Shown here in pieces: positions 1-8,675 of a stretch of DNA of 64,000 nt. Position 1 is the first letter of the stretch; each line of letters starts with the position of its first letter. The stretch is taken from contig CAJUKA010000016.1 of NCBI GenBank assembly GCA_910586585.1, positions 1-64,000 on the forward strand, given 5' to 3'. The notes under the pieces were generated by a model, which worked only from the letters and a program-made list of their open reading frames with translations, did not search any database and was not told where the DNA came from. Origin of the DNA: an uncultured Lachnospiraceae bacterium (GTDB taxonomy: Bacteria; Bacillota; Clostridia; Lachnospirales; Lachnospiraceae). The position numbers and the translations under genes are program-made.

Positions 1-43
1 TTAAGCCTAAAATCATTAGCCTCGTTATAATTTTTTGCGGAAT

Positions 44-163
44 TTAGGTTATAATGCCAATAGAAATGAAAAAATTGGCTATCCTCGAAAAATCATTCTG
101 GGTTCGGTCAATCACTCTTTTGATCAAGTTTACTTCTTCAATTGCTTCTGCAACATTCTGCAT
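44..163 (-). CDS. 39-aa ORF, likely truncated membrane-protein remnant
   Basis: A 39-codon reading frame starts at an ATG at 163 behind a strong ribosome binding site (AAAGGAGG, 8 bases upstream). It begins MQNVAEAIEEVNLIKR and ends in a hydrophobic run (IANFFISIGIIT) at a TAA. The charged start running into the beginning of a membrane helix suggests the N-terminus of a longer membrane protein cut short by a nonsense codon; the same frame stays open after the stop to the window edge. The promoter region carries the palindrome seen around the padR/MATE genes, so it may belong to the same regulon. I do not recognise the family. Confidence 0.4.
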   Translation of the reverse strand: MQNVAEAIEEVNLIKRVIDRTQNDFSRIANFFISIGIIT

Positions 164-196
164 CCTGTTTTCCTCCTTTAATCTATTTTATAGACT

Positions 197-211
197 ACTC
201 TATATTATAGT
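197..211. promoter_or_regulatory. Putative PadR operator (ACTATA-N3-TATAGT type)
   Basis: The 15-bp site ACTCTATATTATAGT lies about 35 bp upstream of the 39-aa ORF. It matches the two perfect ACTATA-N3-TATAGT palindromes between the MATE and PadR genes except for one base. PadR regulators usually bind such dyads near their own promoter, so this site would place the small ORF under the same control. Confidence 0.45.
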
Positions 212-558
212 TTGATTTTATATTTTGTCAAGACATTCTTTCTAAATATCATAGACGATACTAAGCTGTGTCCAGCACCCTTTCTTTAGACCATGCTATG
301 CTACAAATACCCCAAAGCCCCTGCAAACCAATTTCTATATTGCAAAATAACCGGGCGGCTTGAAACCATCTCAGTTTGAATAAGGAACTTTTACACTCCC
401 CTTCTTCACCACATATTTATCGTTCACCCCTCAGAACATGCGATTGCAGGGCGCACTCAAAAAAAGAGCCGTTGAACAGCCCTTTTTATAATTTATGTTT
501 TTTCATTTAGTTTTTACCGTTTTACTCTTATACAAACACAAAAACCTTTAACACGCAC
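212..558. other. Intergenic stretch without a recognisable gene
   Basis: About 350 bases with no convincing reading frame or RNA gene. The only structure I see is the hairpin at 461-487 listed separately. The left part is probably eroded sequence between two gene remnants. Confidence 0.5.
461..487 (-). terminator. Rho-independent terminator
   Basis: On the minus strand a stem of about 8 pairs (AGGGCTGT/ACGGCTCT, two G-T wobbles, 3-base loop) is followed by a run of T. It lies just downstream of the MBL-fold remnant and is probably its original terminator. Confidence 0.55.
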
Positions 559-800
559 TTATTCCATCTCCCTGAACGTGCCAGCCATTCCTCCCACAAG
601 ATAGCGGACAAGTTCCTTCACATCGGCAGAGGCATCTGCATGGGTGGGGACGAACATATCCGCCTCCATCTGCTCCACTTTATCCAGCGTTTCCAGATAA
701 GCGCCACGTCATAAATGAAGGAAACCGCATACTTATCCAGTGTCTCCCTGCTGCTGATGCAGTCCGCAAGGAACACCACATTGTCGATACGCAGAAACAG
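559..800 (-). pseudogene. MBL-fold metallo-hydrolase, C-terminal remnant with frameshift
   Basis: Read on the minus strand, the two frames give VVFLADCISSRETLDKYAV..FIYDVA and then YLETLDKVEQMEADMFVPTH, ending MAGTFREME before a TAA at 559. This matches the C-terminal half of metallo-beta-lactamase-fold hydrolases: an LADxxxSxETLxKY segment, then an (F/M)xPxH metal-ligand region. The frame changes near 706-712, where one base is missing in the codons for D-V-A-Y-L-E. The N-terminal half with the HxHxDH site is absent. It is followed by a terminator, so it is a decayed native gene rather than noise. Confidence 0.6.
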
Positions 801-838
801 TAACTATCCGGCTTATTCATGCATCAAAAATACTGTTC

Positions 839-2209
839 TTACTTATCATGACAGATTTGTTCTTCTGTTACCCTTAGTTCTCTATGAAGCTGCCATGCCA
901 TAAAAATAGTGATCACAGCCGAAAACACATCCGCAATCGGCTGCGCATAAAGGATTCCATTGATACCGCAGATTTTGGGAAGCAGTAAAATGACAGGCAC
1001 AAAGCAGATTCCCTGTCGGCAGGCTCCGAGTACAAAGCCTTTTGTCCCTTTTCCAAGCGCAAGGAACAGCGAGGAATATACCGTGTAAAATCCAAACAGG
1101 AAGAAGGACAGCCCATTTGCAAAAAGGGATTTCCGGCCTACAGCGATCATATCACTATTTCCATTTGCAAACTGCGATATGATCTGTGTGGAAAACAGAG
1201 CCATCATAAGTCCGACAAGGATACAGAAAACGGATGACCACAAAATGGACGTTTTGACTGCTTCCCGCAGGCGGTCAAATTTCCTGGCTCCATAGCTGAA
1301 TCCCGCAATTGGCTGGAACCCCTTCAAAAAACCAAATACAACTAAAGTACCCATAGATGTAACTCTTGTAACTGCGCCCATTCCTGCAATCGTCGCGTCG
1401 CCATACCCATTTGAAGCCCTGTTGATTAAAGCGATGGAAAGGCTGGTGAGAAGCTGGAATGTCAAAGTTGGAATGCCAATCTTCAAGATTTCTGTATAGA
1501 TCTGCCTGGTTGGTTTAAATTCCTGTAAGCGGAAAGTAAATGCGCTTTTCTTTCGCAGTACATAAATGAGATAGACAAGCGTAGAGACTGATTGGGAAAT
1601 AGCCGTGGCAATTGCCGCACCTGCAACGCCCATATCCAATACATAGATAAACACTGGGTCTAAACCAATGTTCAATACTGCCCCCAAAAGCAGGGCTGTC
1701 ATAGTTGTCTTAGCCGCACCTTCACTTGCCACGATATTATTCATTGTCACATTGCACACATTAAAAATACAGGAAATGACATAAATCCTGCCATAAGTGA
1801 TGGCATATGGCATAATGGTGTCCGTGCCTCCAAGCAACGCTAAAACCGGTCTGAGAAAGACTGCAGCAAAGACAATCAGAACCCCGCCAATCAACACACT
1901 GCTATACAATGCTGTGCTCGCCACCCTGTTTGCAGTATCCCCGTCGCCCTGCCCTAATAATCTTGAAAGATAAGATGCCGCGCCGTTGCCAAACATCAGC
2001 CCTAACCCCACGACTACCTGTCCTAACGGGAACACGACGGAAATCGCCCCCATAGGGCTTTCACCCAGACCTCCCACAAAATAGGCATCCACCAGATTAT
2101 AGAGAGCATTGATCAGCATACCGATCATAATCGGAATACCCAGAGCCATGAGTGCCTGGGGGATTGGCGCACTCCCTAATAATTCCATTTTACTATTCTT
2201 TCCGTCCAT
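839..2209 (-). CDS. MATE family multidrug efflux transporter
   Basis: A 456-residue integral membrane protein of normal MATE length. It has two MatE halves (about residues 15-175 and 240-400) and twelve predicted helices. The N-terminus contains the IPIMIGMLINALYNLVDAYF region typical of the NorM/DinF-like families, which export cationic drugs or metabolites by Na+ or H+ antiport. The start is supported by GAGAGGAG about 10 bases upstream. It is divergent from a PadR regulator, and two palindromes lie in the shared 200-bp promoter region, so repression by PadR is the natural reading. The substrate cannot be deduced. Confidence 0.93.
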   Translation of the reverse strand: MDGKNSKMELLGSAPIPQALMALGIPIMIGMLINALYNLVDAYFVGGLGESPMGAISVVFPLGQVVVGLGLMFGNGAASYLSRLLGQGDGDTANRVASTALYSSVLIGGVLIVFAAVFLRPVLALLGGTDTIMPYAITYGRIYVISCIFNVCNVTMNNIVASEGAAKTTMTALLLGAVLNIGLDPVFIYVLDMGVAGAAIATAISQSVSTLVYLIYVLRKKSAFTFRLQEFKPTRQIYTEILKIGIPTLTFQLLTSLSIALINRASNGYGDATIAGMGAVTRVTSMGTLVVFGFLKGFQPIAGFSYGARKFDRLREAVKTSILWSSVFCILVGLMMALFSTQIISQFANGNSDMIAVGRKSLFANGLSFFLFGFYTVYSSLFLALGKGTKGFVLGACRQGICFVPVILLLPKICGINGILYAQPIADVFSAVITIFMAWQLHRELRVTEEQICHDK

Positions 2210-2244
2210 TTTCGTTACTCCTCTCTTGAAATATAATTTACACT

Positions 2245-2298
2245 ACTATATTTTATAGTGCTTAGTTGCAAATGAAATCCTACTATAAATTATAGTAG
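2245..2298. promoter_or_regulatory. Paired PadR-type operators in the divergent MATE/padR promoter region
   Basis: Two dyads share the core ACTATA-N3-TATAGT: ACTATATTTTATAGT at 2245-2259 and CTACTATAAATTATAGTAG at 2280-2298, the latter a perfect 19-bp palindrome around one central base. Their starts are about 36 bp apart. They lie upstream of the MATE start and of the PadR gene on the other strand. A third copy with one mismatch precedes the small ORF at 44-163. Confidence 0.6.
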
Positions 2299-2409
2299 TT
2301 GTCAAGAGAGTTTTCCTCATTCTTGACAAAATCTATAAATTAAAATAGTATAAATTACAGCATAAAGGTTATTAACCGTTTCCCATCCATAAAAGAAAGG
2401 CAGGACGCT

Positions 2410-2943
2410 ATGGCTGCGATTGATTTGATTGTATTAGGAATGTTAAAAAAAGAACCTATGGGCGCCTACGATATTCAAAAATTGGTAGAATACCGCAATA
2501 TCTCTAAATGGGTAAAGATCAGCACCCCCTCTATCTACAAAAAGGCCATACAGTTAGAAGAAAAGGGCTTTATCAAAGGCAGTACCGTTAAAGAGGGAAA
2601 AATGCCCGAAAAAGTCATTTACTCTCTTACAGATGCGGGCGAGAAAGAATTTGAAAGGCTTATGTTAGAGATTGCATCCAATCCCATCCATATCTTTTTG
2701 GACTTTAATGCCGTAATCGTAAATTTAGATAGTCTGCCTTTTGAAACACGAAAAGAATGTGTGGCAGACATTGAAAAGAATGTAATAAAATTGAAGGCTT
2801 ATTTGGAAGAAAACCTCCGTGAAAAAGAAAATAACCCGGATATTCCCGAAACAGGAATGGCTGTCTTACGCCAGCAGTTTGTTTTGGTGGAAGCGCTTGA
2901 AAAATGGATTGCTGATTTGAAAAATAGTTTTGAAATAGATTAG
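2410..2943 (+). CDS. PadR family transcriptional regulator
   Basis: A 177-residue protein. The N-terminal winged helix (about 1-85) has the PadR features LIVLGMLKKEPMGAYDIQKL and a recognition-helix region STPSIYKKAIQLEEKGFI. A C-terminal helical dimerisation domain (about 95-170) belongs to the Vir_act_alpha_C type. An AAAGGCAGG ribosome binding site precedes the ATG. It is divergent from the MATE transporter and probably represses it in the absence of a bound inducer. The palindromes at 2245-2298 are the likely targets. Confidence 0.92.
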   Translation: MAAIDLIVLGMLKKEPMGAYDIQKLVEYRNISKWVKISTPSIYKKAIQLEEKGFIKGSTVKEGKMPEKVIYSLTDAGEKEFERLMLEIASNPIHIFLDFNAVIVNLDSLPFETRKECVADIEKNVIKLKAYLEENLREKENNPDIPETGMAVLRQQFVLVEALEKWIADLKNSFEID

Positions 2944-2968
2944 GGTAAATGCCTACTATCACAAAAAA

Positions 2969-3000
2969 GTGGGGTCACCAACCATTCTAGTGAACCCCAC
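2969..3000 (+). terminator. Stem-loop after padR
   Basis: GTGGGGTCAC pairs with GTGAACCCCAC (one bulged base) across a loop of about 11 bases, 25 bp after the padR stop. There is no good T-run, so termination is probable but not certain. Confidence 0.45.
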
Positions 3001-3164
3001 CAAGCCTTAAAACCCTTGATTTTAAGCCATTCTTCCATACTTTCGCCTACGAGTACCTAGATTCCTATGGCATTATTTTTGAATATGTAGCGGAGCGAAC
3101 CTATGCGTCGGAAGGAAATGGCGTCCTCTACCCTGTACATGCAGGTGTGGCGGGATTTGCATAG

Positions 3165-3670
3165 ATGGCATCTATGGCAATCCTCCCTATGCTTTCTACA
3201 AAGATTGGGAAAAAAGTGTCTTTTTTCTGTGCAAGCTTTTTCCTGGTAATCGGATTTGCTCTGTTATAGATTTTGGGTTATATTCTTCCCACAAATGTTA
3301 TTGCAGTTGGCATCTGCAGTGCGATTATCAATGCAGGAATTGGATTTATGCTTGTATTTATCACCGTCATCCTCTCCGAAGTTGTGGACTATAGCGAATA
3401 TACTCTAGGAACACGCAATGAGAGCATTTTATTTTCAATGCAAACATCTGTGGTTAAATTTGCTGGTGCATTCAGCGGATTTGTAAGCGGTATCGGTCTC
3501 ACATCCATCGGTTATGTGGCAAACCAGCAACAGACTCCTGGAGCGGAAAACGGCATGAGAATCATTATGTTTCTGATTCCGGCAATCCTGTCTGGGTTAC
3601 GTTTCTTAATTTACATAAGAGGCTATAAACTTACACCTGAATTTAACGGAAAAATGCGCAAAGAATTTCC
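3165..3670 (+). pseudogene. GPH-family sugar permease (MelB/LacS type), decayed C-terminal part
   Basis: In one frame the sequence reads MASMAILPMLSTKIGKK, then FFLVIGFALL, a TAG at 3267-3269, and on through ILSEVVDYSEYTLGTRNESI and an IRGYKLTPEFN end. The segment SEVVDYSEYxTGxRxE is a hallmark of glycoside-pentoside-hexuronide cation symporters. The N-terminal half is missing, one nonsense codon splits the rest, and the 3' end runs directly into GH42 sequence through a deletion. It was the transporter partner of the neighbouring beta-galactosidase in a galactoside-use locus that is no longer functional. Confidence 0.75.
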
Positions 3671-3679
3671 GCTGAAACG

Positions 3680-4734
3680 ATCACCACGCACAATCCTGCC
3701 CTGCGCCCTGACTGGGAGCGTTTTAGAAGCAAAAGCATTACCGATTTTACAGATTTTCAGGCCAGAATTTCTGGATTACCGAAGCGATTATGGGTGCGCA
3801 GGGACATGATGTGACTGGATTTTTGCCAAAGCCAAACCAGGCCAAAATGTGGTCATACCAAGGAATGGCAAGGGAATGCAGTTCCATGATGTATTTCCGA
3901 TACACAGGAGCTGTAAAAGGCGCGGAACAATTTTGCTATGGCGTGATTGATGCAGATAACCAAAAGCGCCGCTAATTTTATGAAGTAAAAAGCTTCTTTC
4001 ATGATATCTCACAATATGAAGAGGTGCTCAATACTCCTCTCAAAGCGGATGTTGCAATTTTATATGATTATGATTCCCTCTCTAGCTTCCGTATCCAACG
4101 CCAGAGCATTCTGTTCGACCCAGTGGCAGAAATGCAAAGACTTTACAAAGTATTTTATGATGCAAATATTATGGTGGATATTATTCCCGCAGACCGCAGT
4201 ATCAAAGACTATAAGATTGTCCTTGTACCACAGATGATTATTATGGATAAGGCACTCACTGACAAACTGCAAACCTTTGCCGCAGACGGAGGCAGCCTGA
4301 TTTTGACATACCGCACATCTGTCAAAGACCGCGACAACAATCTGGTACTTGGACAAATAGCTCCTGTCGAAATGAATTCCCTCGCGGGAGTATATGTAGA
4401 AGAAACAGAAAGTCTTCAAGATTATAATGCCTTTTTGCTCAAAGAATGCGGCACGTTTAAAGATCAGTCTGGATATGGCGGAATTTTTAGAGATATGCCG
4501 ACAGTAGATGACGCTGAGGTATTATACCAGTATAACGATATGTTTTACCAAGATTACGCAGCTATTACAAAAAATCGGCATCATAAAGGAGCCGTATATT
4601 ATATTGGCTGCACGCCAGACGAAAACACGCTTTGTCAGGTTCTTGAAACTGTTATTGACGAAGCTGACATAGTAAAGATTTCGTCCCCAGACGGCGGTTT
4701 TGATACATCAGATTTCAAAACCGCCGTTTTCTAA
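3680..4734 (+). pseudogene. GH42 beta-galactosidase, internally deleted and interrupted
   Basis: Three pieces are recognisable. The first (3680-3760) reads ITTHNPALRPDWERFRSKS, part of the GH42 catalytic barrel. The second, in another frame from 3763, begins QNFWITEAIMGAQGHDVTGF, followed by KPNQAKMWSYQGMAREC and a MMYFRYTGAVKGAEQFCYGV block. It is cut by a TAA at 3973-3975 between KRR and FYEV. The third (to 4734) is the trimerisation-like domain (ADVAILYDYDSLSSFRIQ). The sequence between FTDFQ and QNFWITE has been lost by deletion, and the two ends share CAG. GH42 enzymes are normally about 650-700 residues, so this gene is dead. Confidence 0.85.
4691..4730. terminator. Terminator hairpin at the GH42 3' end
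   Basis: ACGGCGGTTTTGA pairs perfectly with TCAAAACCGCCGT across an 11-base loop and is followed by TTTT. The remaining GH42 frame reads through this hairpin, so its last 14 codons are probably not ancestral coding sequence. Confidence 0.8.
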
Positions 4735-4763
4735 TGCCTGATACAGCTCCTTTCTGCACGCCA

Positions 4764-6014
4764 TTAAACACAAAAATCAAGAGAATTTTCATCATTTATT
4801 GTCCATTTATGAAAGACCTGCCGGATACACCATTCAAAATCAATGGCTTCAATCTCTTCCGCAGTGATAAGATTGATGCGTTTCCACTCGCGATTGCCCA
4901 CCATATAACTAATATGACCTATTTCCTTTCCTTTTTCTACGGGTGCAGTCAGCGTTTTTACTTTATGCAGTACAACGGTTACTTTTTCGTCTTCTCTCAT
5001 TAGAAGACCTCCTTCGTCAAAGCTGCCCGCTGCCTCCACTTCCAAATCTATCTTTTCACCAATTCCCGCATTCTGCGCGTTGCTAACAGCGATGTTTTCT
5101 AAGGTCTGCTCTGGAATCGGCACTTCTTTAAATCCACGGTACTGATAATTTCCCAGGCCATATTCCATCAATACTCTGGTATCACTCCATTTATAAGTTT
5201 TATGATTCGGCCAGCCGCACGCCAAAAGCGCTACTACAAAAGTCTTATCATCCTGCCTAAGCGCGCCTACATAACAATAGCCAGCCTTGGACGTATAACC
5301 TGTTTTCCCTGTCAGTGCGCCCGTCATCATATTCAAAAATGCATTGTGATTGATACAAGAAAAACTTCTCTTTTTAGATAAATCTGTAAATGAATGGTTT
5401 GGTGTTCTTGTGATTTCAAGAAACATTTCTTTTTGAGGTGATTTCGTGATGCAATAAGACATAACCAACGCCAAATCCCTTGCCGTCGTAGAATGAATTT
5501 TTTCTCCTTGTGCGGCGTCCAGCCCATTCGGAGTAATATAATACGTATTTTTGCAGCCGATTTCCTCTGCTTTCTTGTTCATAAGCGCTGCAAACTGCTC
5601 TACGCTACCACCCACATGTTCTGCAATCGCAACAGCAGAATCATTGTGTGATTCGAGCATGAGAGAAAGTACCAAATCTCTTAATTGATACTGTTCTCCA
5701 GTCCTCATACCCAAATGGACCTTGGGCATAGACGCCGCATAGGAGGATACTGTTACGGTATCCTCCAAATTTGCATTCTCAAGCGTTACAATCAGTGTCA
5801 TAATCTTTGTGGTGCTTGCCATAGGAAGCTGTTCATTCCCACAGCGGTCATATAATACCCGCCCTGTATCAGCGTCCATCAAAACCGCTGCTTTGGCATA
5901 CAGATTGAGTTTTACTTCCTCTGCCTGTACAGACGCTGGCAGTTGTGCAAAACTTATCGCAATTATCAGAATAAATGACACTATCGTTCTAAGGATAATA
6001 TTTTTCTTCTCCAT
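4764..6014 (-). CDS. D-alanyl-D-alanine carboxypeptidase (S11 family, DacA/DacF-like)
   Basis: A 416-residue secreted penicillin-binding protein that trims the terminal D-Ala from peptidoglycan pentapeptides. A signal peptide covers about residues 1-31 (cleavage near SVQA). The three catalytic motifs are present: STTK at 67-70, SHN at 122-124 and KTG at 237-239. A C-terminal PBP5-type domain follows (about 290-390). The extreme C-terminus lacks an obvious amphipathic membrane anchor. It is transcribed away from the GH42 remnant and sits alone, about 90 bp from the next gene upstream. Confidence 0.93.
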   Translation of the reverse strand: MEKKNIILRTIVSFILIIAISFAQLPASVQAEEVKLNLYAKAAVLMDADTGRVLYDRCGNEQLPMASTTKIMTLIVTLENANLEDTVTVSSYAASMPKVHLGMRTGEQYQLRDLVLSLMLESHNDSAVAIAEHVGGSVEQFAALMNKKAEEIGCKNTYYITPNGLDAAQGEKIHSTTARDLALVMSYCITKSPQKEMFLEITRTPNHSFTDLSKKRSFSCINHNAFLNMMTGALTGKTGYTSKAGYCYVGALRQDDKTFVVALLACGWPNHKTYKWSDTRVLMEYGLGNYQYRGFKEVPIPEQTLENIAVSNAQNAGIGEKIDLEVEAAGSFDEGGLLMREDEKVTVVLHKVKTLTAPVEKGKEIGHISYMVGNREWKRINLITAEEIEAIDFEWCIRQVFHKWTINDENSLDFCV

Positions 6015-6107
6015 AAATTTTTATTTTCCTTTTTTATCAAAGGTTCATAAAAATATATGTATCAGTCCCTCTAATTTATCCCTTTTCTGATGCTTTCATT
6101 TTAAATT

Positions 6108-7595
6108 CTATTCTTTTTTCAGCCGTTTTTCCAATGCTGCTACCACTGTTTCAAGCACTTTGATGCGCGCATAATACTTATCATTTCCTTCAACAATAAT
6201 CCACGGCGCCTCGGCTGTAGAAGTTCTTACCAGCATTTCATCAACCGCTTTTTCATAAAGTTCCCATTTTTGCCTGTTTCGCCAATCCTCATCTGTAATC
6301 TTCCAGCTTTTCTCTGGATTCTCCTGTCTGTCCTTAAACCGTTTTGCCTGTTCTCCTTTGTCAATATGAAGCCAGAATTTGAGTACTACAGCACCATGAT
6401 GCACAAGCTGTTTTTCCATCTGATTGATTTCCTTGTAAGCCCGCTGCCAGTCCTGCGTCGTACAGAATCCCTCAACACGTTCCACCATAACGCGTCCGTA
6501 CCAAGTACGGTCAAAAATAGCGATATGTCCATCTTTTGGCATTCTCGTCCAAAACCGCCACAGATAATGATGCGCCCGCTCTATATCATTGGGAGAGCTT
6601 GTAGGATTTACCGTATATCCTCTAGGGTCAAGCGCTCTTGTGAGCCGCTTTATGGCACCGCCTTTTCCTCCTGCGTCCCAGCCTTCAAAAGCAAGCACTA
6701 CTGGAATTCGCTTTGCATAAAGCTGCCCATGCAAATGACCCAGTTTTTTTTGAAGTTCCGACAGCTTTTTATCATAATCTTCTTGTTTCAGTTTTTTGGA
6801 TAAGTCGGATTTTTTCAGCATACTATCATTCAAATTTGTACTGTCAAATTTTCCGTCTATTAATTTTTCACTTGATTTACATTCTGTTTGATACCGTTCT
6901 TCAAAGGCATCTGCTACCTTGGAGAGAATTTTAATCGTAGCAAAATCTGCATCTTCTGCCTCTACAATCGTCCAAGGAGCATAACTGCTATCTGTCTTTA
7001 CCAGCATTTCATCTGCCATATTCGCATAAGCATCAAAATGCTTATTTCTGTCTATATCTGCCTCTGTCACCCTCCATTTTGTTGACTTATTTTCCCGAAG
7101 CTTTTTCAGACGCTTTTTTTGTTCCTTTTTGGAAATATCAAGGAAAAATTTAATAATCAGTGTCCCGCCATCTGTAAGCTGCTTTTCAAAAGTGTTAATT
7201 TCATCTAAGGTTATTGCAATTTTTTTCTTTGACGGCTTTGTTTCGTATCGGTCAATTAGCAATTTTCTGTACCAGCTTCTGTCAAACACTGCAATTCGCC
7301 CTTTTTCTGGTGTTTTGTTCCAAAAACGCCACAAAAAGGGATGAAGCTGCTCTTCTTTTGTCTCTGCATCTGTAGAATACACTGTGAATCCTCTTGGGTC
7401 CAGCGTTTGAATCAGCCGGTTAATCTGCGTACCTTTTCCTGCCGCTCCAAAACCTTCAAATACAATCATAACAGGAACATTCTTGCCTTTTAACGCTCTT
7501 TGTAACAGTGCAAGCCGGGACTCTAGTTCCTCCATGCGCTTTTTGTACTCCTTTTTGGCAATTGTTTTGGACAAATCAATTTTCTCCAACATCAT
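6108..7595 (-). CDS. Polyphosphate:AMP phosphotransferase (two-domain PPK2)
   Basis: A 495-residue cytoplasmic kinase made of two PPK2 domains in tandem (about 1-235 and 258-495). Each has a Walker A-like loop (GFGAAGKGT at 48-56; GWDAGGKGG about 50 residues into the second domain) and a Walker B/lid segment (FDRSWYRKL; FDRTWYGRVMVERVEG). Such class II enzymes (PAP) phosphorylate AMP to ADP with polyphosphate. The second domain keeps the more canonical active site, and the first diverges in its Walker B region. The start follows GGAGCTGATA; an ATG doublet leaves it uncertain by one codon. It lies 39 bp after the Fe-S gene and may be cotranscribed. Confidence 0.9.
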   Translation of the reverse strand: MMLEKIDLSKTIAKKEYKKRMEELESRLALLQRALKGKNVPVMIVFEGFGAAGKGTQINRLIQTLDPRGFTVYSTDAETKEEQLHPFLWRFWNKTPEKGRIAVFDRSWYRKLLIDRYETKPSKKKIAITLDEINTFEKQLTDGGTLIIKFFLDISKKEQKKRLKKLRENKSTKWRVTEADIDRNKHFDAYANMADEMLVKTDSSYAPWTIVEAEDADFATIKILSKVADAFEERYQTECKSSEKLIDGKFDSTNLNDSMLKKSDLSKKLKQEDYDKKLSELQKKLGHLHGQLYAKRIPVVLAFEGWDAGGKGGAIKRLTRALDPRGYTVNPTSSPNDIERAHHYLWRFWTRMPKDGHIAIFDRTWYGRVMVERVEGFCTTQDWQRAYKEINQMEKQLVHHGAVVLKFWLHIDKGEQAKRFKDRQENPEKSWKITDEDWRNRQKWELYEKAVDEMLVRTSTAEAPWIIVEGNDKYYARIKVLETVVAALEKRLKKE

Positions 7596-7634
7596 TATCA
7601 GCTCCTTTCCTTTGGTTTCTTTTTCTAAATTTCA

Positions 7635-8522
7635 TTATTTGCTTTCCTCAATATTTCTATACTTTGTACAATTTGCGCGATTCTTTCTTCCTGCTCCAAT
7701 CCCCATAGAAATTGCATTTTTCGGGCATGCCTCCACACATTCCCCGCATCGGATACACTCTACGGAATCCGGTGTTTTCACAGGGTCAACCTCCATTTTG
7801 CAGATTTTTGAACATTTGCCGCAATTTATGCACTGATGCGAATCTACTTCTAAATGATAAAAACTAATCTTATTCATCAAACCATAAATCAATCCCAGTG
7901 GGCAGAGTGTACGGCAAAAAAAGCGATATACCAAAATGCATCCACCAATCGTAACAATCAGAATCCCCAGTTTTAGAAAAAACAATGAGCCTATTGTTTG
8001 CCTCAATTCTGGGTGTATACTCAAAAGCGGTATTCCCCCTTCCAATGTTCCCGCCGGACAAATATACTGACAAAACGCAGGTTTACCCATTCCCATATAA
8101 TCTGTTGCTACAATTGGCAGCAACAGCACAAAAACTACAAGAATCACATATTTTAGATACAAAAATCCTTTCCATAACTTTAATTTTGGTGTTGGTATCT
8201 TATGCAGTATCTCCTGCAGCAATCCAAATGGGCACAACCACCCGCAGACAAATCTTCCCAGCAATACTCCCACAGCAAGCAAAAAGCCAACCACATAAAA
8301 ACTAAAATTAAATTTCATGGAACCATTTACAGACTGCAGCGCTCCAATAGGACAGGCAAATCCAGCCGCAGGACAGGAATAACAGTTTAATCCTGGATTG
8401 CAAAATTGTTTCCATTTTCCCTGGTAAATACTGCCGTCCTTAAAGTTCACCAAATGGGAATTTGAAAAACCAAACGCAATGATCTGAACCAATTTTCTTT
8501 TGAAAGAATGTGTCAGTTTCAT
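7635..8522 (-). CDS. NapH/CcoG-like 4Fe-4S membrane protein
   Basis: A 295-residue membrane protein with about four to five helices. It has two CxxxCP motifs typical of the NapH/polyferredoxin family (CGWLCPFG and CRTLCPLG) and two C-terminal bacterial ferredoxin motifs (CINCGKCSKICK and CIRCGECVEACP). An extra cysteine cluster (CNPGLNCYSCP) lies near the N-terminus. Family members pass electrons across the membrane. Together with the upstream CxxC peptide and the TlpA-like lipoprotein it is likely to feed reductant to an extracytoplasmic thiol-redox protein. The ATG lies 6 bp after the stop of the CxxC gene. Confidence 0.85.
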   Translation of the reverse strand: MKLTHSFKRKLVQIIAFGFSNSHLVNFKDGSIYQGKWKQFCNPGLNCYSCPAAGFACPIGALQSVNGSMKFNFSFYVVGFLLAVGVLLGRFVCGWLCPFGLLQEILHKIPTPKLKLWKGFLYLKYVILVVFVLLLPIVATDYMGMGKPAFCQYICPAGTLEGGIPLLSIHPELRQTIGSLFFLKLGILIVTIGGCILVYRFFCRTLCPLGLIYGLMNKISFYHLEVDSHQCINCGKCSKICKMEVDPVKTPDSVECIRCGECVEACPKNAISMGIGAGRKNRANCTKYRNIEESK

Positions 8523-8528
8523 GATAAA

Positions 8529-8675
8529 TCACCCCAATCCAATACATTCCAGACAGATATTCACGGCTTTGTTCAAAACAATCGCCGTTTCATCTCTTGC
8601 TGCCCCCAAAAAAAGAAATCCCACTGCAACAAGCAGAATTACACTCCCGACTACATTCTTCTTTTTATTTTCCAT
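8529..8675 (-). CDS. Small CxxC membrane protein (CD1871A-like)
   Basis: A 48-residue protein missed by ordinary length cut-offs. It begins MENKKKNVVGSVILLVAVGF, has one transmembrane helix, and ends NKAVNICLECIGLG with a CxxC motif close to the C-terminus. The shape and motif match the CD1871A family of clostridial CXXC proteins, which are encoded beside TlpA-like and NapH-like genes. Its ATG overlaps the stop of the TlpA-like gene by 11 bases, and the NapH-like gene starts 6 bp downstream, so translation is probably coupled. The CxxC may relay electrons or hold a metal; this is inference. Confidence 0.8.
   Translation of the reverse strand: MENKKKNVVGSVILLVAVGFLFLGAARDETAIVLNKAVNICLECIGLG

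Noticed and set aside
2705..2962. Minus-strand frame inside padR
   Set aside because: Shadow of the padR coding sequence without a start signal.
3020..3160. Short in-frame segment (LDSYGIIFEYVAERTYASEG) before the permease remnant
   Set aside because: Too short and not recognisable as part of a GPH permease or GH42 protein; left unassigned.
4734..5003. Plus-strand frame after the GH42 remnant
   Set aside because: It overlaps the C-terminus of the D-Ala-D-Ala carboxypeptidase in antisense and has no ribosome site or family motif.
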